DNA of 64,000 bases. It comes from Amycolatopsis thermophila (GTDB lineage: Bacteria > Actinomycetota > Actinomycetes > Mycobacteriales > Pseudonocardiaceae). A program made the translations under genes and the position numbers. The DNA lies in NCBI RefSeq assembly GCF_030814215.1, contig NZ_JAUSUT010000001.1:62001-126000 (forward strand). The letters are read 5' to 3'. Positions 7,531 through 15,666 of the stretch are shown here, in pieces. Numbering within the stretch: position 1 is the stretch's first letter; the number at the start of each line of letters is the position of its first letter. The notes below the pieces were generated by a model that was not told the DNA's origin, searched no databases, and saw only the letters and a list, made by a program, of their open reading frames with translations.

Positions 7531-8712
7531 ATGTCCAACGGTTGGTTCGAGACGGTGGCCGAGGCTCAGCGGCGCGCGAAGAAGCGGCTGCCGAAATCGG
7601 TCTACGGCGCCCTGGTCGCGGGTTCCGAACGCGGCATCACGGTCGACGACAACACGGCGGCCTTCGCCGAACTGGGTTTCGCCCCGCACGTCGCCGGCCT
7701 GTCCGACAAGCGCGAGCTGTCCACCACCGTGATGGGGCAGCCGATCTCGCTGCCGGTCATCATCTCCCCCACCGGTGTCCAGGCGGTGCACCCCGAAGGC
7801 GAAGTGGCCGTCGCCCGCGCCGCGGCCGCGCGCGGCACCGCGATGAGCCTGAGCTCGTTCGCCAGCAAGTCGATCGAGGAGGTCGCGGCGGTCAACCCGC
7901 AGACCTTCTTCCAGATGTACTGGGTGGGCAGCCGCGACGTGCTGGTGCAGCGCATGGAGCGCGCCCGCGCGGCCGGGGCGGTCGGGCTGATCATGACGCT
8001 GGACTGGTCGTTCTCCAACGGCCGCGACTGGGGCAGCCCGGTCATCCCGGAGAAGCTGGACCTCAAGGCGATGGCGCGGTTCGCGCCGGAGGGCATCACC
8101 CGCCCGAAGTGGCTGTGGGAGTTCGCCAAGACCCGGAAACTGCCCGACCTGACCACCCCCAACCTGACCCCGCCCGGCGGCACGGCGCCGACGTTCTTCG
8201 GCGCCTACGGCGAGTGGATGGGCACGCCACTGCCGACCTGGGAGGACGTGGCGTGGCTGCGGGAACGGTGGGGCGGGCCGTTCATGCTCAAGGGCGTGAT
8301 GCGGGTGGACGACGCCAAGCGCGCCGTCGACGCGGGGGTCACCGCGATCTCGGTGTCCAACCACGGCGGCAACAACCTCGACGGGACACCGGCCCCGATC
8401 CGCGCGCTGCCGTCGATCGTGGACGCCGTCGGCGGTGAGGTCGAGGTGCTGCTCGACGGCGGCGTCCGGCGCGGCAGCGACGTGGTCAAGGCGCTCGCCC
8501 TGGGCGCGAAGGCCGTGCTGATCGGGCGCGCCTACCTGTGGGGTCTGGCCGCCAACGGGCAGGCCGGCGTCGAGAACGTGCTGGACATCCTGCGCGGCGG
8601 CATCGACTCGGCCGTGCTGGGCCTGGGCCGGGCCTCGATCCACGAACTCACCCGCGACGACGTGGTCGTCCCGCCGGGCTTCGAGCGCGCCCTCGGCCTG
8701 CCGAAGAGCTGA
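7531..8712 (+). CDS. mftD: MftD-like pre-mycofactocin synthase (FMN-dependent)
   Basis: A 393-aa member of the FMN-dependent alpha-hydroxy-acid dehydrogenase family. It follows mycobacterial MftD (Rv0694, old name LldD1) nearly block for block: WFETVAEAQRRAKKRLPKSV at the start, then STTVMGQPISLPVIISPTGV, GRDWGSPVIPEKL, GGPFMLKGVMRVDDAKRAVD and VSNHGGNNLDGT, and the FMN-phosphate segment LDGGVRRGSDVVKALALGAKAVLIGRAY is conserved. MftD oxidises the mycofactocin precursor to its alpha-keto amide. AGGAGGGACGAAG precedes ATG 7531. No other mft gene is within the window, so this copy is outside a mycofactocin cluster. A lactate-oxidising role is less likely. Confidence 0.85.
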   Translation: MSNGWFETVAEAQRRAKKRLPKSVYGALVAGSERGITVDDNTAAFAELGFAPHVAGLSDKRELSTTVMGQPISLPVIISPTGVQAVHPEGEVAVARAAAARGTAMSLSSFASKSIEEVAAVNPQTFFQMYWVGSRDVLVQRMERARAAGAVGLIMTLDWSFSNGRDWGSPVIPEKLDLKAMARFAPEGITRPKWLWEFAKTRKLPDLTTPNLTPPGGTAPTFFGAYGEWMGTPLPTWEDVAWLRERWGGPFMLKGVMRVDDAKRAVDAGVTAISVSNHGGNNLDGTPAPIRALPSIVDAVGGEVEVLLDGGVRRGSDVVKALALGAKAVLIGRAYLWGLAANGQAGVENVLDILRGGIDSAVLGLGRASIHELTRDDVVVPPGFERALGLPKS

Positions 8713-8716
8713 GCCA

Positions 8717-8757
8717 CCCCGGCGGCGGGCTGCGCGTGGACGAGCCCGCCGCCGGGG
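8717..8757 (+). terminator. Terminator-type hairpin after mftD
   Basis: CCCCGGCGGCGGGCT (8717-8731) and AGCCCGCCGCCGGGG (8743-8757) are a perfect 15-bp inverted repeat with an 11-nt loop, followed by TTT. It begins 5 nt after the mftD-like stop codon and probably ends that transcript. Confidence 0.75.
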
Positions 8758-8850
8758 TTTCCAGTGGGATGCCGGACATTCCCCTCGGCGCGGGGCGTTC
8801 CGGGCGGTACTTTCCTCGAGCAACCGTCCGTACACGAACCCCGGAGCCGC

Positions 8851-10731
8851 ATGTCCCCGTCGCCCGGCCGCCTGACCGCGGTGCTCGCCTTCGCCGGTGT
8901 CGTCGTCGCCGTGATGCAGACCCTCATGGTGCCCCTGCTGGCCGACCTGCCGTCGCTGCTGCACTCGTCCAGCTCGGACACGGCGTGGGTCATCACGATC
9001 ACCCTGCTCACCGGTGCGGTCGCCACGCCGGTGCTCGGCAGGCTCGGTGACATGCACGGCAAGCGGCGGATGATGCTCGTCGCGCTCACGCTGCAGGTCG
9101 CGGGCTGCCTGGTGTGCGGCCTGACCACCGCGCTGCTGCCGATGATGATCGGCCGGGGCCTGCAGGGCTTCGCGATCGGCGCGATCCCGCTGGGCATCAG
9201 CATCATGCGCGACGAACTGCCACCGGAACGCCTCGGCGGCGCCGTCGGCCTGATGAGCTCGTCGCTGGGGATCGGCGGCGCGCTCGCGCTGCCGGTCGCG
9301 GCACTGGTCGCCGAGCACTTCGACTGGCACATCCTGTTCCTCGGCGCGGGCGCGCTGGGACTCGTCGGGCTCGTGCTGCTCCTGGTCGTCGTGCCGGAGT
9401 CGGCGGTCCGCTCACCCGGCCGGTTCGACGTGCCCGGCGCGATCGGCCTGTCCGCGGCGCTGGTGTGCCTGCTGCTGGCGATCTCGAAGGGCGGCGACTG
9501 GGGCTGGGGCAGCGCGCGCACCCTGGGCTTCGCGGGCGCGGCCGTCGCGCTGTTCGTGGCGTGGGGCTTCCTGGAGCTGCGCACCGCGGAACCACTCGTG
9601 GACCTGCGCACCACCGCGCGGCGCCCGGTCCTGCTCACCAACCTGGCGTCGATCACGGTCGGCTTCGCGCTGTACGCGACCCAGCTGGTGCCGCCGCAGC
9701 TGCTGCAGCTGCCGGCGGAGACCGGGTACGGGCTCGGGTTGCCGATGGTGATCGCGGGGCTGTGCGTCGCACCGTCGGGCGTGATGATGATGGCGATGTC
9801 CCCGGTCGCCGCCCGGCTGATCGCCTCGCGGGGCCCGAAGGTGTCGCTGCTGTGCGGGATCACGGTGCTCGGCGTCGCCTACACCGCCGGCCTGGGGCTG
9901 ACGGGTGCGGGCTGGCAGCTGGCGATCTTCTCCGGTCTGGCCGGTGCGGGCGTCGGCCTCGCCTACGCCGCGATGCCCAGCCTGATCATGGGTGCGGTGC
10001 CCGCGACCGAGACCGCGGCGGCCAACGGCCTGAACACCCTGATGCGCTCGATCGGCACGTCGTCGTCCAGCGCCGTGGTCGGCATGGTGCTCGCCGGGAT
10101 GACCGTCGACTTCGGCGGCACCCCGGTGCCGAGCCTCGGCGGGTTCCGCGTGACGTTCCTGATCGGCTGCGCCGCCTGCGTGGCCGGGCTGGTGGTCGCG
10201 TTCGGCATCCCGGGCCGCGTGCGCGCGGCCGACACCGTGCTGGCCGGCGTCGTGCGCTCGGCGGGCGGTGTCGTCGGCGCTGCCGCGGTCACGCTGATCG
10301 GCAAGACCGGGCAGCAGGCCGGCACCACCGCCACCGACGTCAACGGCCGGTACTCGCTGAACGTCCCCGACGGCGAGTTCGTCCTGGTCTGCTCGGCCCC
10401 CGGCTACCAGCCGGAGGCGGCGCCGGTGAGCGGACCGGGGGAACAGGACTTCGCCCTGTCCCCGGCCGGCCGCGTCACCGGCACCGTCGGAGTGCCCGGC
10501 GCGCTGCTGATCGCGACCGACGAGCGCGGCGAGGTCGCGGGCACCGTCAGCTCCCGCGCGGACGGGTCGTTCGAGCTGGCGGGGCTGCTGCCCGGCCGCT
10601 ACGCGCTCGCCGTGGCCAAGCGCGGCTACCGCACCACGGCCGTCCCGGTGCGGGTCGGCGACGGGACGGTGCGCTGCGACCTGACGCTGTCGCCCTGCCC
10701 CACGCCCGACGACGTCGAGCTCACGCGCTGA
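8851..10731 (+). CDS. MFS (DHA2-type) transporter fused to carboxypeptidase-regulatory-like domains
   Basis: A 626-aa protein. Residues 1-465 form a 14-helix-type drug:H+ antiporter of the major facilitator superfamily, with the loop 2-3 motif GRLGDMHGKRRMM. The last helix is near 435-460. Residues about 470-620 then form two beta-sandwich carboxypeptidase-regulatory-like repeats (AGTTATDVNGRYSLNVPDGE, and AGTVSSRADGSFELAGLLPG). Ordinary DHA2 transporters end at 450-500 aa, so this is a real C-terminal fusion in one frame. ATG 8851 follows CCGGAGCCGC. The tail's side of the membrane and its role are unknown; substrate unknown. Confidence 0.8.
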   Translation: MSPSPGRLTAVLAFAGVVVAVMQTLMVPLLADLPSLLHSSSSDTAWVITITLLTGAVATPVLGRLGDMHGKRRMMLVALTLQVAGCLVCGLTTALLPMMIGRGLQGFAIGAIPLGISIMRDELPPERLGGAVGLMSSSLGIGGALALPVAALVAEHFDWHILFLGAGALGLVGLVLLLVVVPESAVRSPGRFDVPGAIGLSAALVCLLLAISKGGDWGWGSARTLGFAGAAVALFVAWGFLELRTAEPLVDLRTTARRPVLLTNLASITVGFALYATQLVPPQLLQLPAETGYGLGLPMVIAGLCVAPSGVMMMAMSPVAARLIASRGPKVSLLCGITVLGVAYTAGLGLTGAGWQLAIFSGLAGAGVGLAYAAMPSLIMGAVPATETAAANGLNTLMRSIGTSSSSAVVGMVLAGMTVDFGGTPVPSLGGFRVTFLIGCAACVAGLVVAFGIPGRVRAADTVLAGVVRSAGGVVGAAAVTLIGKTGQQAGTTATDVNGRYSLNVPDGEFVLVCSAPGYQPEAAPVSGPGEQDFALSPAGRVTGTVGVPGALLIATDERGEVAGTVSSRADGSFELAGLLPGRYALAVAKRGYRTTAVPVRVGDGTVRCDLTLSPCPTPDDVELTR

Positions 10732-11893
10732 CCGGGAACCCGTGCCGCCGCGCGGTCAGCACGACGGCCAGGACCGGCACGAGCAACGCCAGGACGCTCC
10801 ACGGGAACACCCCCGGGCCGAACGCGTCGAGCAGGATGCCGCCCACCACGCCGCCGCCGGCCATGGCCGCGTTCCACAACGTCACCAGCGCGGCTTGTGC
10901 GGTGTCGGCCGCCGCACCGCCCGCGTTGCCGGCGGCGGTCTGCAGCAGCGTCGGGACCCCGCCCCAGCCCAGGCCCCACAGCCCCGCGGCGACGTAGACG
11001 AGTTCCGCGCTGCCGGACACCACCGCCAGGATCGCCGCGGCGACGGCCACCAGCACGGTCGCGGCGACGGTGAGCCGCCGCAGCGCCCGGTCGATGCGGG
11101 CGCCGACGACCGCGATGCTCAGCACCGACGCGATCCCGAAGACGAGCAGGACCGCGTCGACGCGGGTGCCCAGGCCGGCGCGCTCCAGGAAGGTGGCCAG
11201 GTAGGTGTAGAGGACGGTGTGCGCGAGGACGAAGACGAGCGTGACGGCCAGGACCGGCGCCACGCCGGGGACCGCGACCGCGCGCCGGACGGGGATCCGC
11301 GTGCCGTCGCGCCGGCCCGGGTGGTCGGGCACGGTCGCGAGGATCCAGGCGATCAGCGCGGCGGCGATCACGGACATCACCCCGAACGTCACGCGCCAGC
11401 CGGCCACCGCGCCGAGGAGGGTCCCCGCCGGCACGCCCAGCGACAGCGCGAGCGGGATGCCGGCCATGACGACGGCGATCGCCTTGCCCTGCAGGTGTTC
11501 CGGCGCCAGCCGCCGCGCGTACCCGGCCAGCAGGGCCCACACGACGCCGGCGGCCACCCCGGCGGCGAACCGCCCGGCCATGGTCAGCGCGTAGACGCCC
11601 GAAACGGCGGTGACGGTGTTGGCGACGGCGAACCCGGCGACGCCCGCGAGCAGCAGGCGCTTGCGGCGCCAGCCGGCCGTCGCCGCCGACAGCGGGATCG
11701 CCGCGAGGGCCGTGCCGACCGCGTAGATCGTGACGGCCTGTCCCATCGCGGACTCGCCGACCCGCAGATCGGCGCTCATCGCGGGCAGCACACCCGCGGG
11801 GAGGGCTTCGGTGAGGACGGTGATGAACGCCGCGGTCGCCAACGCCAGCAGGGACCGCAGCGGGAGTCTTTCCCTGATCCGGACTTCGATCAT
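10721..11893 (-). CDS. MFS (DHA1-type) efflux transporter
   Basis: A 390-aa protein with about 12 hydrophobic segments and the shape of the DHA1 sugar/drug efflux subfamily (AraJ/Cmx-like), including EALPAGVLPAMSADL near the N-terminus and GRFAAGVAAGVVWALLAGYA in helix 4. It converges on the previous transporter with an 11-nt overlap of the stop regions. It is transcribed divergently from the MerR gene at 11955 across a 61-bp spacer that holds an inverted repeat, so it is probably the MerR target. Substrate unknown. Confidence 0.8.
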   Translation of the reverse strand: MIEVRIRERLPLRSLLALATAAFITVLTEALPAGVLPAMSADLRVGESAMGQAVTIYAVGTALAAIPLSAATAGWRRKRLLLAGVAGFAVANTVTAVSGVYALTMAGRFAAGVAAGVVWALLAGYARRLAPEHLQGKAIAVVMAGIPLALSLGVPAGTLLGAVAGWRVTFGVMSVIAAALIAWILATVPDHPGRRDGTRIPVRRAVAVPGVAPVLAVTLVFVLAHTVLYTYLATFLERAGLGTRVDAVLLVFGIASVLSIAVVGARIDRALRRLTVAATVLVAVAAAILAVVSGSAELVYVAAGLWGLGWGGVPTLLQTAAGNAGGAAADTAQAALVTLWNAAMAGGGVVGGILLDAFGPGVFPWSVLALLVPVLAVVLTARRHGFPVSA

Positions 11894-11908
11894 GGCGTTA
11901 TGCTGAAA

Positions 11909-11928
11909 CCTTCACACAGATGTGAGGG
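11909..11928. promoter_or_regulatory. MerR-type operator between divergent genes
   Basis: CCTTCACA-CAGA-TGTGAGGG is an inverted repeat with 7 of 8 arm positions matching, sitting between the MFS gene and the MerR gene. On the minus strand it is immediately preceded by TTGACC, as expected for MerR operators lying within a long promoter spacer. Binding is inferred from position and shape. Confidence 0.55.
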
Positions 11929-11954
11929 TCAACCGGCCGTGAGGAGGAGCACAC

Positions 11955-12332
11955 ATGCGCATCGGAGAGCTGTCCGACCGCACCGAGACACCGCGCCGGC
12001 TGCTGCGGTACTACGAGGAGCAGGGGCTCATCGTGTCCCGCCGCCTGCCTAACGGCTACCGCGACTACGACGAGTACAACGTCGGCCGGGTACTGCAGAT
12101 CCGCGGCCTGCTCGACGCCGGCCTGCCCACGCGCATCATCAAACAGATCCTGCCGTGCCTGGACAAGCCGCGGTCGATCTACTTCCCCGACGCCACACCG
12201 GAGATGCTGGCGACCCTGGAACGCGAGCGCGACCGGATGACCCGCCGCATCGACTGCCTCACCCGCAACCGGGACGCCATCACCGAGTACCTGGACATCG
12301 TGCGGCAGGGACGTCAGCCCGAGATGGTCTGA
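11955..12332 (+). CDS. MerR-family transcriptional regulator
   Basis: A 125-aa protein with the standard winged HTH (MRIGELSDRTETPRRLLRYY, then NGYRDYDEYNVGRVLQIRGL) and a C-terminal coiled-coil helix (residues about 80-110). Cysteines at about 49 and 97 do not form a recognised metal site, so it looks like the drug/stress-sensing rather than the metal-sensing branch. GAGGAGGAGCACAC precedes the ATG. It probably regulates itself and the divergent MFS efflux gene. Confidence 0.85.
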   Translation: MRIGELSDRTETPRRLLRYYEEQGLIVSRRLPNGYRDYDEYNVGRVLQIRGLLDAGLPTRIIKQILPCLDKPRSIYFPDATPEMLATLERERDRMTRRIDCLTRNRDAITEYLDIVRQGRQPEMV

Positions 12333-12430
12333 GCGTCCGGGCCGGACGGACCCGCCGAGGGCCGCGGCCCACGCGGTGACCGGTTCGCGTGCCCGAGGGC
12401 CCGCCGGTTTCCCGGCCGTACACTCGAAGC

Positions 12431-13306
12431 GTGCGGACGCGACCGACCCTGAGCTGGACGCCGCCGGGCGAGCCGCTGCCCCGGACGACCAGCCTGCACG
12501 AGGTCGTCCGCCTCGTCGGCGCGGGCGGTGTCGTTGTGCTCAGCGGTGCCGGACTGTCCACCGAATCGGGGATCCCCGACTACCGCGGCGCGACCGGCAG
12601 CCTGCGGCGGCACACGCCGATGACGTACCAGGAGTTCGTGGGCGCCGAGCACGCGCGGCGCCGGTACTGGGCGCGCAGCCACCTGGGCTGGCGCACGATC
12701 GCGCGGGCGCACCCGAACGACGGGCACCGCGCGGTGACGGCCCTGCGGAACGCCGGTCTGGTGGACGGCGTGATCACGCAGAACGTCGACGGGCTGCACC
12801 GCGCCGCGGGCACGCCGGACGCGATCGAGCTGCACGGCAGCCTGGACCGCGTGGTGTGCCTGTCCTGCCGGGAAACCAGCCCGCGCGAGGAGCTGGACCG
12901 CCGCCTGCACGCGGCGAACCCGGGCTTCACCGCGACCGCCACGCGCGTCAACCCGGACGGCGACGCCGACCTGGCGGACGCCGACGTGCGGGGCTTCCGG
13001 GTCGTGCCGTGCCGGTCGTGCGCGGGCGTGCTGAAGCCGGACGTGGTGTTCTTCGGCGAGAACGTCGAACCGTCCCGTGTGGACCGGTGCTACCGGCTGG
13101 TGGACGCGGCGCGGGCGATGCTGGTGCTCGGCTCGTCCCTGACGGTCATGTCGGGCCTGCGGTTCGTGCGCCGCGCCGCCGAGGCCGGCAAGCCCGTCGC
13201 GATCGTCAACCAGGGCCCCACCCGGGGCGACAAGTACGCCGAGCACCGCGTGGACCTGCCGCTGGGCCGGGCGCTGACGGACCTCGCCGCACGACTGGCC
13301 GCCTGA
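12431..13306 (+). CDS. Sir2-family NAD-dependent protein deacylase
   Basis: A 291-aa sirtuin. The NAD-binding motifs GAGLSTESGIPDYRG and TQNVDGLHRAAG, the catalytic histidine in ELHGSL, the zinc cysteine pairs CLSC and CRSC, and PDVVFFGE are all present. The family removes acyl groups from lysine with NAD+ and acts in the cytoplasm. GTG 12431 is preferred over earlier starts because TACACT (12419-12424) sits 6 nt upstream, a leaderless arrangement. It ends stop-to-stop with the following convergent gene: the two stop codons form TGATCA. Confidence 0.9.
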   Translation: MRTRPTLSWTPPGEPLPRTTSLHEVVRLVGAGGVVVLSGAGLSTESGIPDYRGATGSLRRHTPMTYQEFVGAEHARRRYWARSHLGWRTIARAHPNDGHRAVTALRNAGLVDGVITQNVDGLHRAAGTPDAIELHGSLDRVVCLSCRETSPREELDRRLHAANPGFTATATRVNPDGDADLADADVRGFRVVPCRSCAGVLKPDVVFFGENVEPSRVDRCYRLVDAARAMLVLGSSLTVMSGLRFVRRAAEAGKPVAIVNQGPTRGDKYAEHRVDLPLGRALTDLAARLAA

Positions 13307-13933
13307 TCAGGGCGAGACCGCCACCCCGAGCGAGTCCGCGGCGAGGACGCGCGGCGCACCCTTCTCGTAGAACTGCTCGATCTCGGTGATGCGGAACCCG
13401 GCGCCGGTGAGCAGCTCGGGGATCGACCGCGTCAGGTGGCAACCGCCGAACAGGCGCTGCTCCAGCGGGTCCAGCCGGTGCTGCCAGCGCCGCACCCCCT
13501 CGTCCGGCGCGAGGCCGTGGTCGACGAAGTGCAGCGTCCCGCCCGGCTTGAGCACGCGGCGGATCTCCGCCAGCGCCGTGGCCACGTCCGGGATCGTGCA
13601 CAGCGTCCACGTCGACAACGCCGTGTCGCAGCTGCCGGTGTCCAGCGGCAGGGACTGCCCGTCGAGACCGGCGCGCGTGATCGGTACCGGCGAGGCGGCC
13701 ACCCGGTCGCCCGCGATCTTCCACGCGGTGTCCGACGGCTCGATCGCCACGACCTCGGTGACGGCCGCGGGGTAGAACGGGACGTTGAGCCCCGACCCGA
13801 ACCCGACCTCCACGACCCGCCCGTGCAGTCCCGCGCACGCCCGCTGCCGGTACTGGTCGGCGGTCTTCATCCCGCAGAACACGTCGATGATCCGTGGCAG
13901 GACCTGCTCGTTGTAGAGTCCCATGCCCGTCAT
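13307..13933 (-). CDS. Class I SAM-dependent methyltransferase
   Basis: A 208-aa protein with the SAM-binding motif I VVEVGFGSGLNVPFYP, an acidic residue at the end of strand 2 (VVAIEPSD), and the post-motif III region EIRRVLKPGGTLHFVDHGL, all in the usual order for UbiE/Methyltransf_11 proteins. ATG 13933 is used; ATG 13924, which begins MGLYNEQVLPRIID, is equally plausible and is the commoner start in this family. The substrate is unknown. It is divergent from the IclR gene, 62 bp away. Confidence 0.8.
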   Translation of the reverse strand: MTGMGLYNEQVLPRIIDVFCGMKTADQYRQRACAGLHGRVVEVGFGSGLNVPFYPAAVTEVVAIEPSDTAWKIAGDRVAASPVPITRAGLDGQSLPLDTGSCDTALSTWTLCTIPDVATALAEIRRVLKPGGTLHFVDHGLAPDEGVRRWQHRLDPLEQRLFGGCHLTRSIPELLTGAGFRITEIEQFYEKGAPRVLAADSLGVAVSP

Positions 13934-13995
13934 GCTGGGCGCGCCGCGCGCGGCGGGGCAAGGGCCGAACGGCCCTCGGCGGCTAACCTGCACGT

Positions 13996-14793
13996 ATGCG
14001 TCGAGACGGCAATCCGGACTTCATCGAGGCCCTGGCCCGCGGCCTGGACGTCCTGTGCGCGTTCCGGCCGGGGCGGCCGGTCATGACGCTGTCCGAGGTG
14101 GCCACCGCGGCCGGGCTGGCGCGCCCCACCGCGCGGCGCATCCTCATCACCCTGGACCAGCTCGGGTACGTGCGCAACGGTGAGCGCGGTTTCTCCCTCA
14201 CCCCGCGCGTGCTGGACCTGGGCATGGCCTACATCGGCTCGGTGAACCTGTGGGACCTGGCCCGCCCGCACCTGGAGGACCTGGTCGCGCGGACGAACGA
14301 GTCGTGCTCGATCGCGCAGCTGGACGGGTCGGACATCGTCTACGTCGCGCGCGTGGCCGTGCCGAAGCTGGTCACGCTGGCCGTCACGATCGGGACCCGG
14401 TTCCCGGCCGTGCAGACCTCGCTCGGCAAGGTCCTGCTCGCCGCGCTCACCCCCGGGGAACTGGACCGCGCGCTGGCGGAGCCGAGCCGCTCGGGTGTCG
14501 AGCCGCGCTGGCAGCCGGCCCGCGACGAGGTCGACGCCCAGCTGCGGGAGGTGCGCACGAAGGGCTGGGCGGCCACCGACCAGCAGCTCGCGCTCGGCAT
14601 CCGGTCGGTGGCCGCCCCGATCCGCGACGGTGACGGCCGCGTCGTGGCGGCGGTGAACGTGAACGCCCACGCCGCCGAAACGAGCATGGAGACCCTGACC
14701 GGCCACCACCTGCCGCTGCTGCTGGAGGCGGCCGCCGCGATCGGCTCCGACTGGGACGCCTGGCACGCGCGCCCCATCGAGACGGTCTCCTGA
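13996..14793 (+). CDS. IclR-family regulator (PcaR/PobR-like)
   Basis: A 265-aa protein with an N-terminal winged HTH (residues about 10-70; TLSEVATAAGLARPTARRIL) and a C-terminal IclR effector domain that ends in VNVNAHAAETSMETL. The N-terminal DFIEALARGLDVLCAF resembles the PcaR/PcaU/PobR group, which senses aromatic acids. This suits its position beside an extradiol dioxygenase operon, although it is separated from that operon by a VOC gene. TAACCT (13984-13989) lies 6 nt upstream of the ATG, suggesting leaderless mRNA. Its targets are inferred. Confidence 0.8.
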   Translation: MRRDGNPDFIEALARGLDVLCAFRPGRPVMTLSEVATAAGLARPTARRILITLDQLGYVRNGERGFSLTPRVLDLGMAYIGSVNLWDLARPHLEDLVARTNESCSIAQLDGSDIVYVARVAVPKLVTLAVTIGTRFPAVQTSLGKVLLAALTPGELDRALAEPSRSGVEPRWQPARDEVDAQLREVRTKGWAATDQQLALGIRSVAAPIRDGDGRVVAAVNVNAHAAETSMETLTGHHLPLLLEAAAAIGSDWDAWHARPIETVS

Positions 14794-14796
14794 CCG

Positions 14797-15171
14797 CTAC
14801 AGGTAAGGCCGCGTGATCAGCTCGATCGCGTGCCCGGCGGGGTCCTTGAAGTACACGCCCCGCCCGCCGTGCTCGGTGTTGGTCTCGCCCGGCCGCCGCA
14901 TCTGCGGATCGGCCCAGTGCTCGATCCCCCGCTCGACGATGCGGCCGTAGGCGCGGTCGAACAGCTCGTCGTCGACGAGGAACGCGTAGTGCTGCATCTG
15001 GATGTCCACCGGCGGTTCGGCGAACTGCAGCAGCACGCCCTCGTCGAGCTGGACGTTGGTGAACGGCCCCCAGGATGGCGCCTCCGGCACTTCGAGCAGC
15101 TCGCGGAAGAAGCGGGCCGACTCGTGGCGGTCCTTGGCGGCGATGATGGTGTGGTTGAAGGTGACAGTCAT
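14797..15171 (-). CDS. VOC-superfamily (glyoxalase/extradiol-fold) protein
   Basis: A 124-aa protein with paired beta-alpha-beta-beta-beta modules: an N-terminal FNHTIIAAKDRHESARFFRE with a possible metal-ligand His, and a C-terminal GVYFKDPAGHAIELIT with the family's final Glu ligand. VOC enzymes bind a divalent metal and act as lyases, dioxygenases or binding proteins. ATG 15171 follows GAGGATTTC. It converges on the IclR gene (3-nt gap) and lies downstream of the LigAB operon on the same strand, so it could be its last member. Confidence 0.75.
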   Translation of the reverse strand: MTVTFNHTIIAAKDRHESARFFRELLEVPEAPSWGPFTNVQLDEGVLLQFAEPPVDIQMQHYAFLVDDELFDRAYGRIVERGIEHWADPQMRRPGETNTEHGGRGVYFKDPAGHAIELITRPYL

Positions 15172-15204
15172 GAAATCCTCGTGATCGGGAAGTGGACCGG
15201 GCGG

Positions 15205-15222
15205 CGGATGCGCGCGCATCCG
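15205..15222. promoter_or_regulatory. 18-bp perfect palindrome upstream of the VOC gene
   Basis: CGGATGCGCGCGCATCCG is a perfect palindrome in the 135-bp spacer between the VOC start (15171) and the ligA-like stop (15307). It is a candidate operator, perhaps for the nearby IclR protein, or a short hairpin in the operon transcript. Confidence 0.35.
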
Positions 15223-15306
15223 GCGGTCCCCGCGCCGCGATCAGCCCGCCACCGGGTCGCCTTCCCGTGTGTGGCGCGCGGCCGTCCCGATGATCACTGC
15301 GTCAGC

Positions 15307-15666
15307 CTACGTCGAGATGTCCGGGTAGGGCAACGAGAAATGCGCCAGCCGCCGCGCGTACTCCTTCTGGAACTCCAGCGGCCCGTGGTCCCGCTCGAAC
15401 ATCCCGATGAACAGCGTCAGCGTCAGGAACGGGTGTGCGCCCAGCTCGAACAGCTTCACGTAGTCGTGGGAAGCCAGCGCGTCCCGCTCCACGTCGTCGA
15501 AGGCCAGCCACGTCGACGACTCCCCGGCGCAGCAGTTCAGGATCCGGTTCGCCTGCGTTTCCTCCCACCACGCGACCGTTCCCGCGGGGTCCTCGCGGTA
15601 GCGCTCGACGAGCGAGGGGTCGCGGTCGACGGTGTAGAGGAACTTGTCCAGCAGGTACCTGCTCAC
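15307..15666 (-). CDS. LigA-like small subunit of an extradiol dioxygenase
   Basis: A 119-aa helical protein of the LigA (protocatechuate 4,5-dioxygenase alpha-subunit) family, which caps the active site of the catalytic LigB subunit. The family-typical RYREDP segment and the AHPFLTLTLF helix are visible. The GTG start at 15666 overlaps the ligB-like stop (GTGA), so the two subunits are translationally coupled and probably made in equal amounts. Assignment is by length, composition and its fixed position behind LigB. Confidence 0.75.
   Translation of the reverse strand: MSRYLLDKFLYTVDRDPSLVERYREDPAGTVAWWEETQANRILNCCAGESSTWLAFDDVERDALASHDYVKLFELGAHPFLTLTLFIGMFERDHGPLEFQKEYARRLAHFSLPYPDIST

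Noticed and set aside
7471..9330. A 619-codon minus-strand frame across mftD and the MFS gene
   Set aside because: Antisense to two recognised genes, repetitive Arg/Gly/His composition, no ribosome site at its start.
13304..13309. TGATCA shared by the two convergent stop codons as a regulatory site
   Set aside because: It is just the junction of two stop codons on opposite strands; no larger dyad surrounds it.
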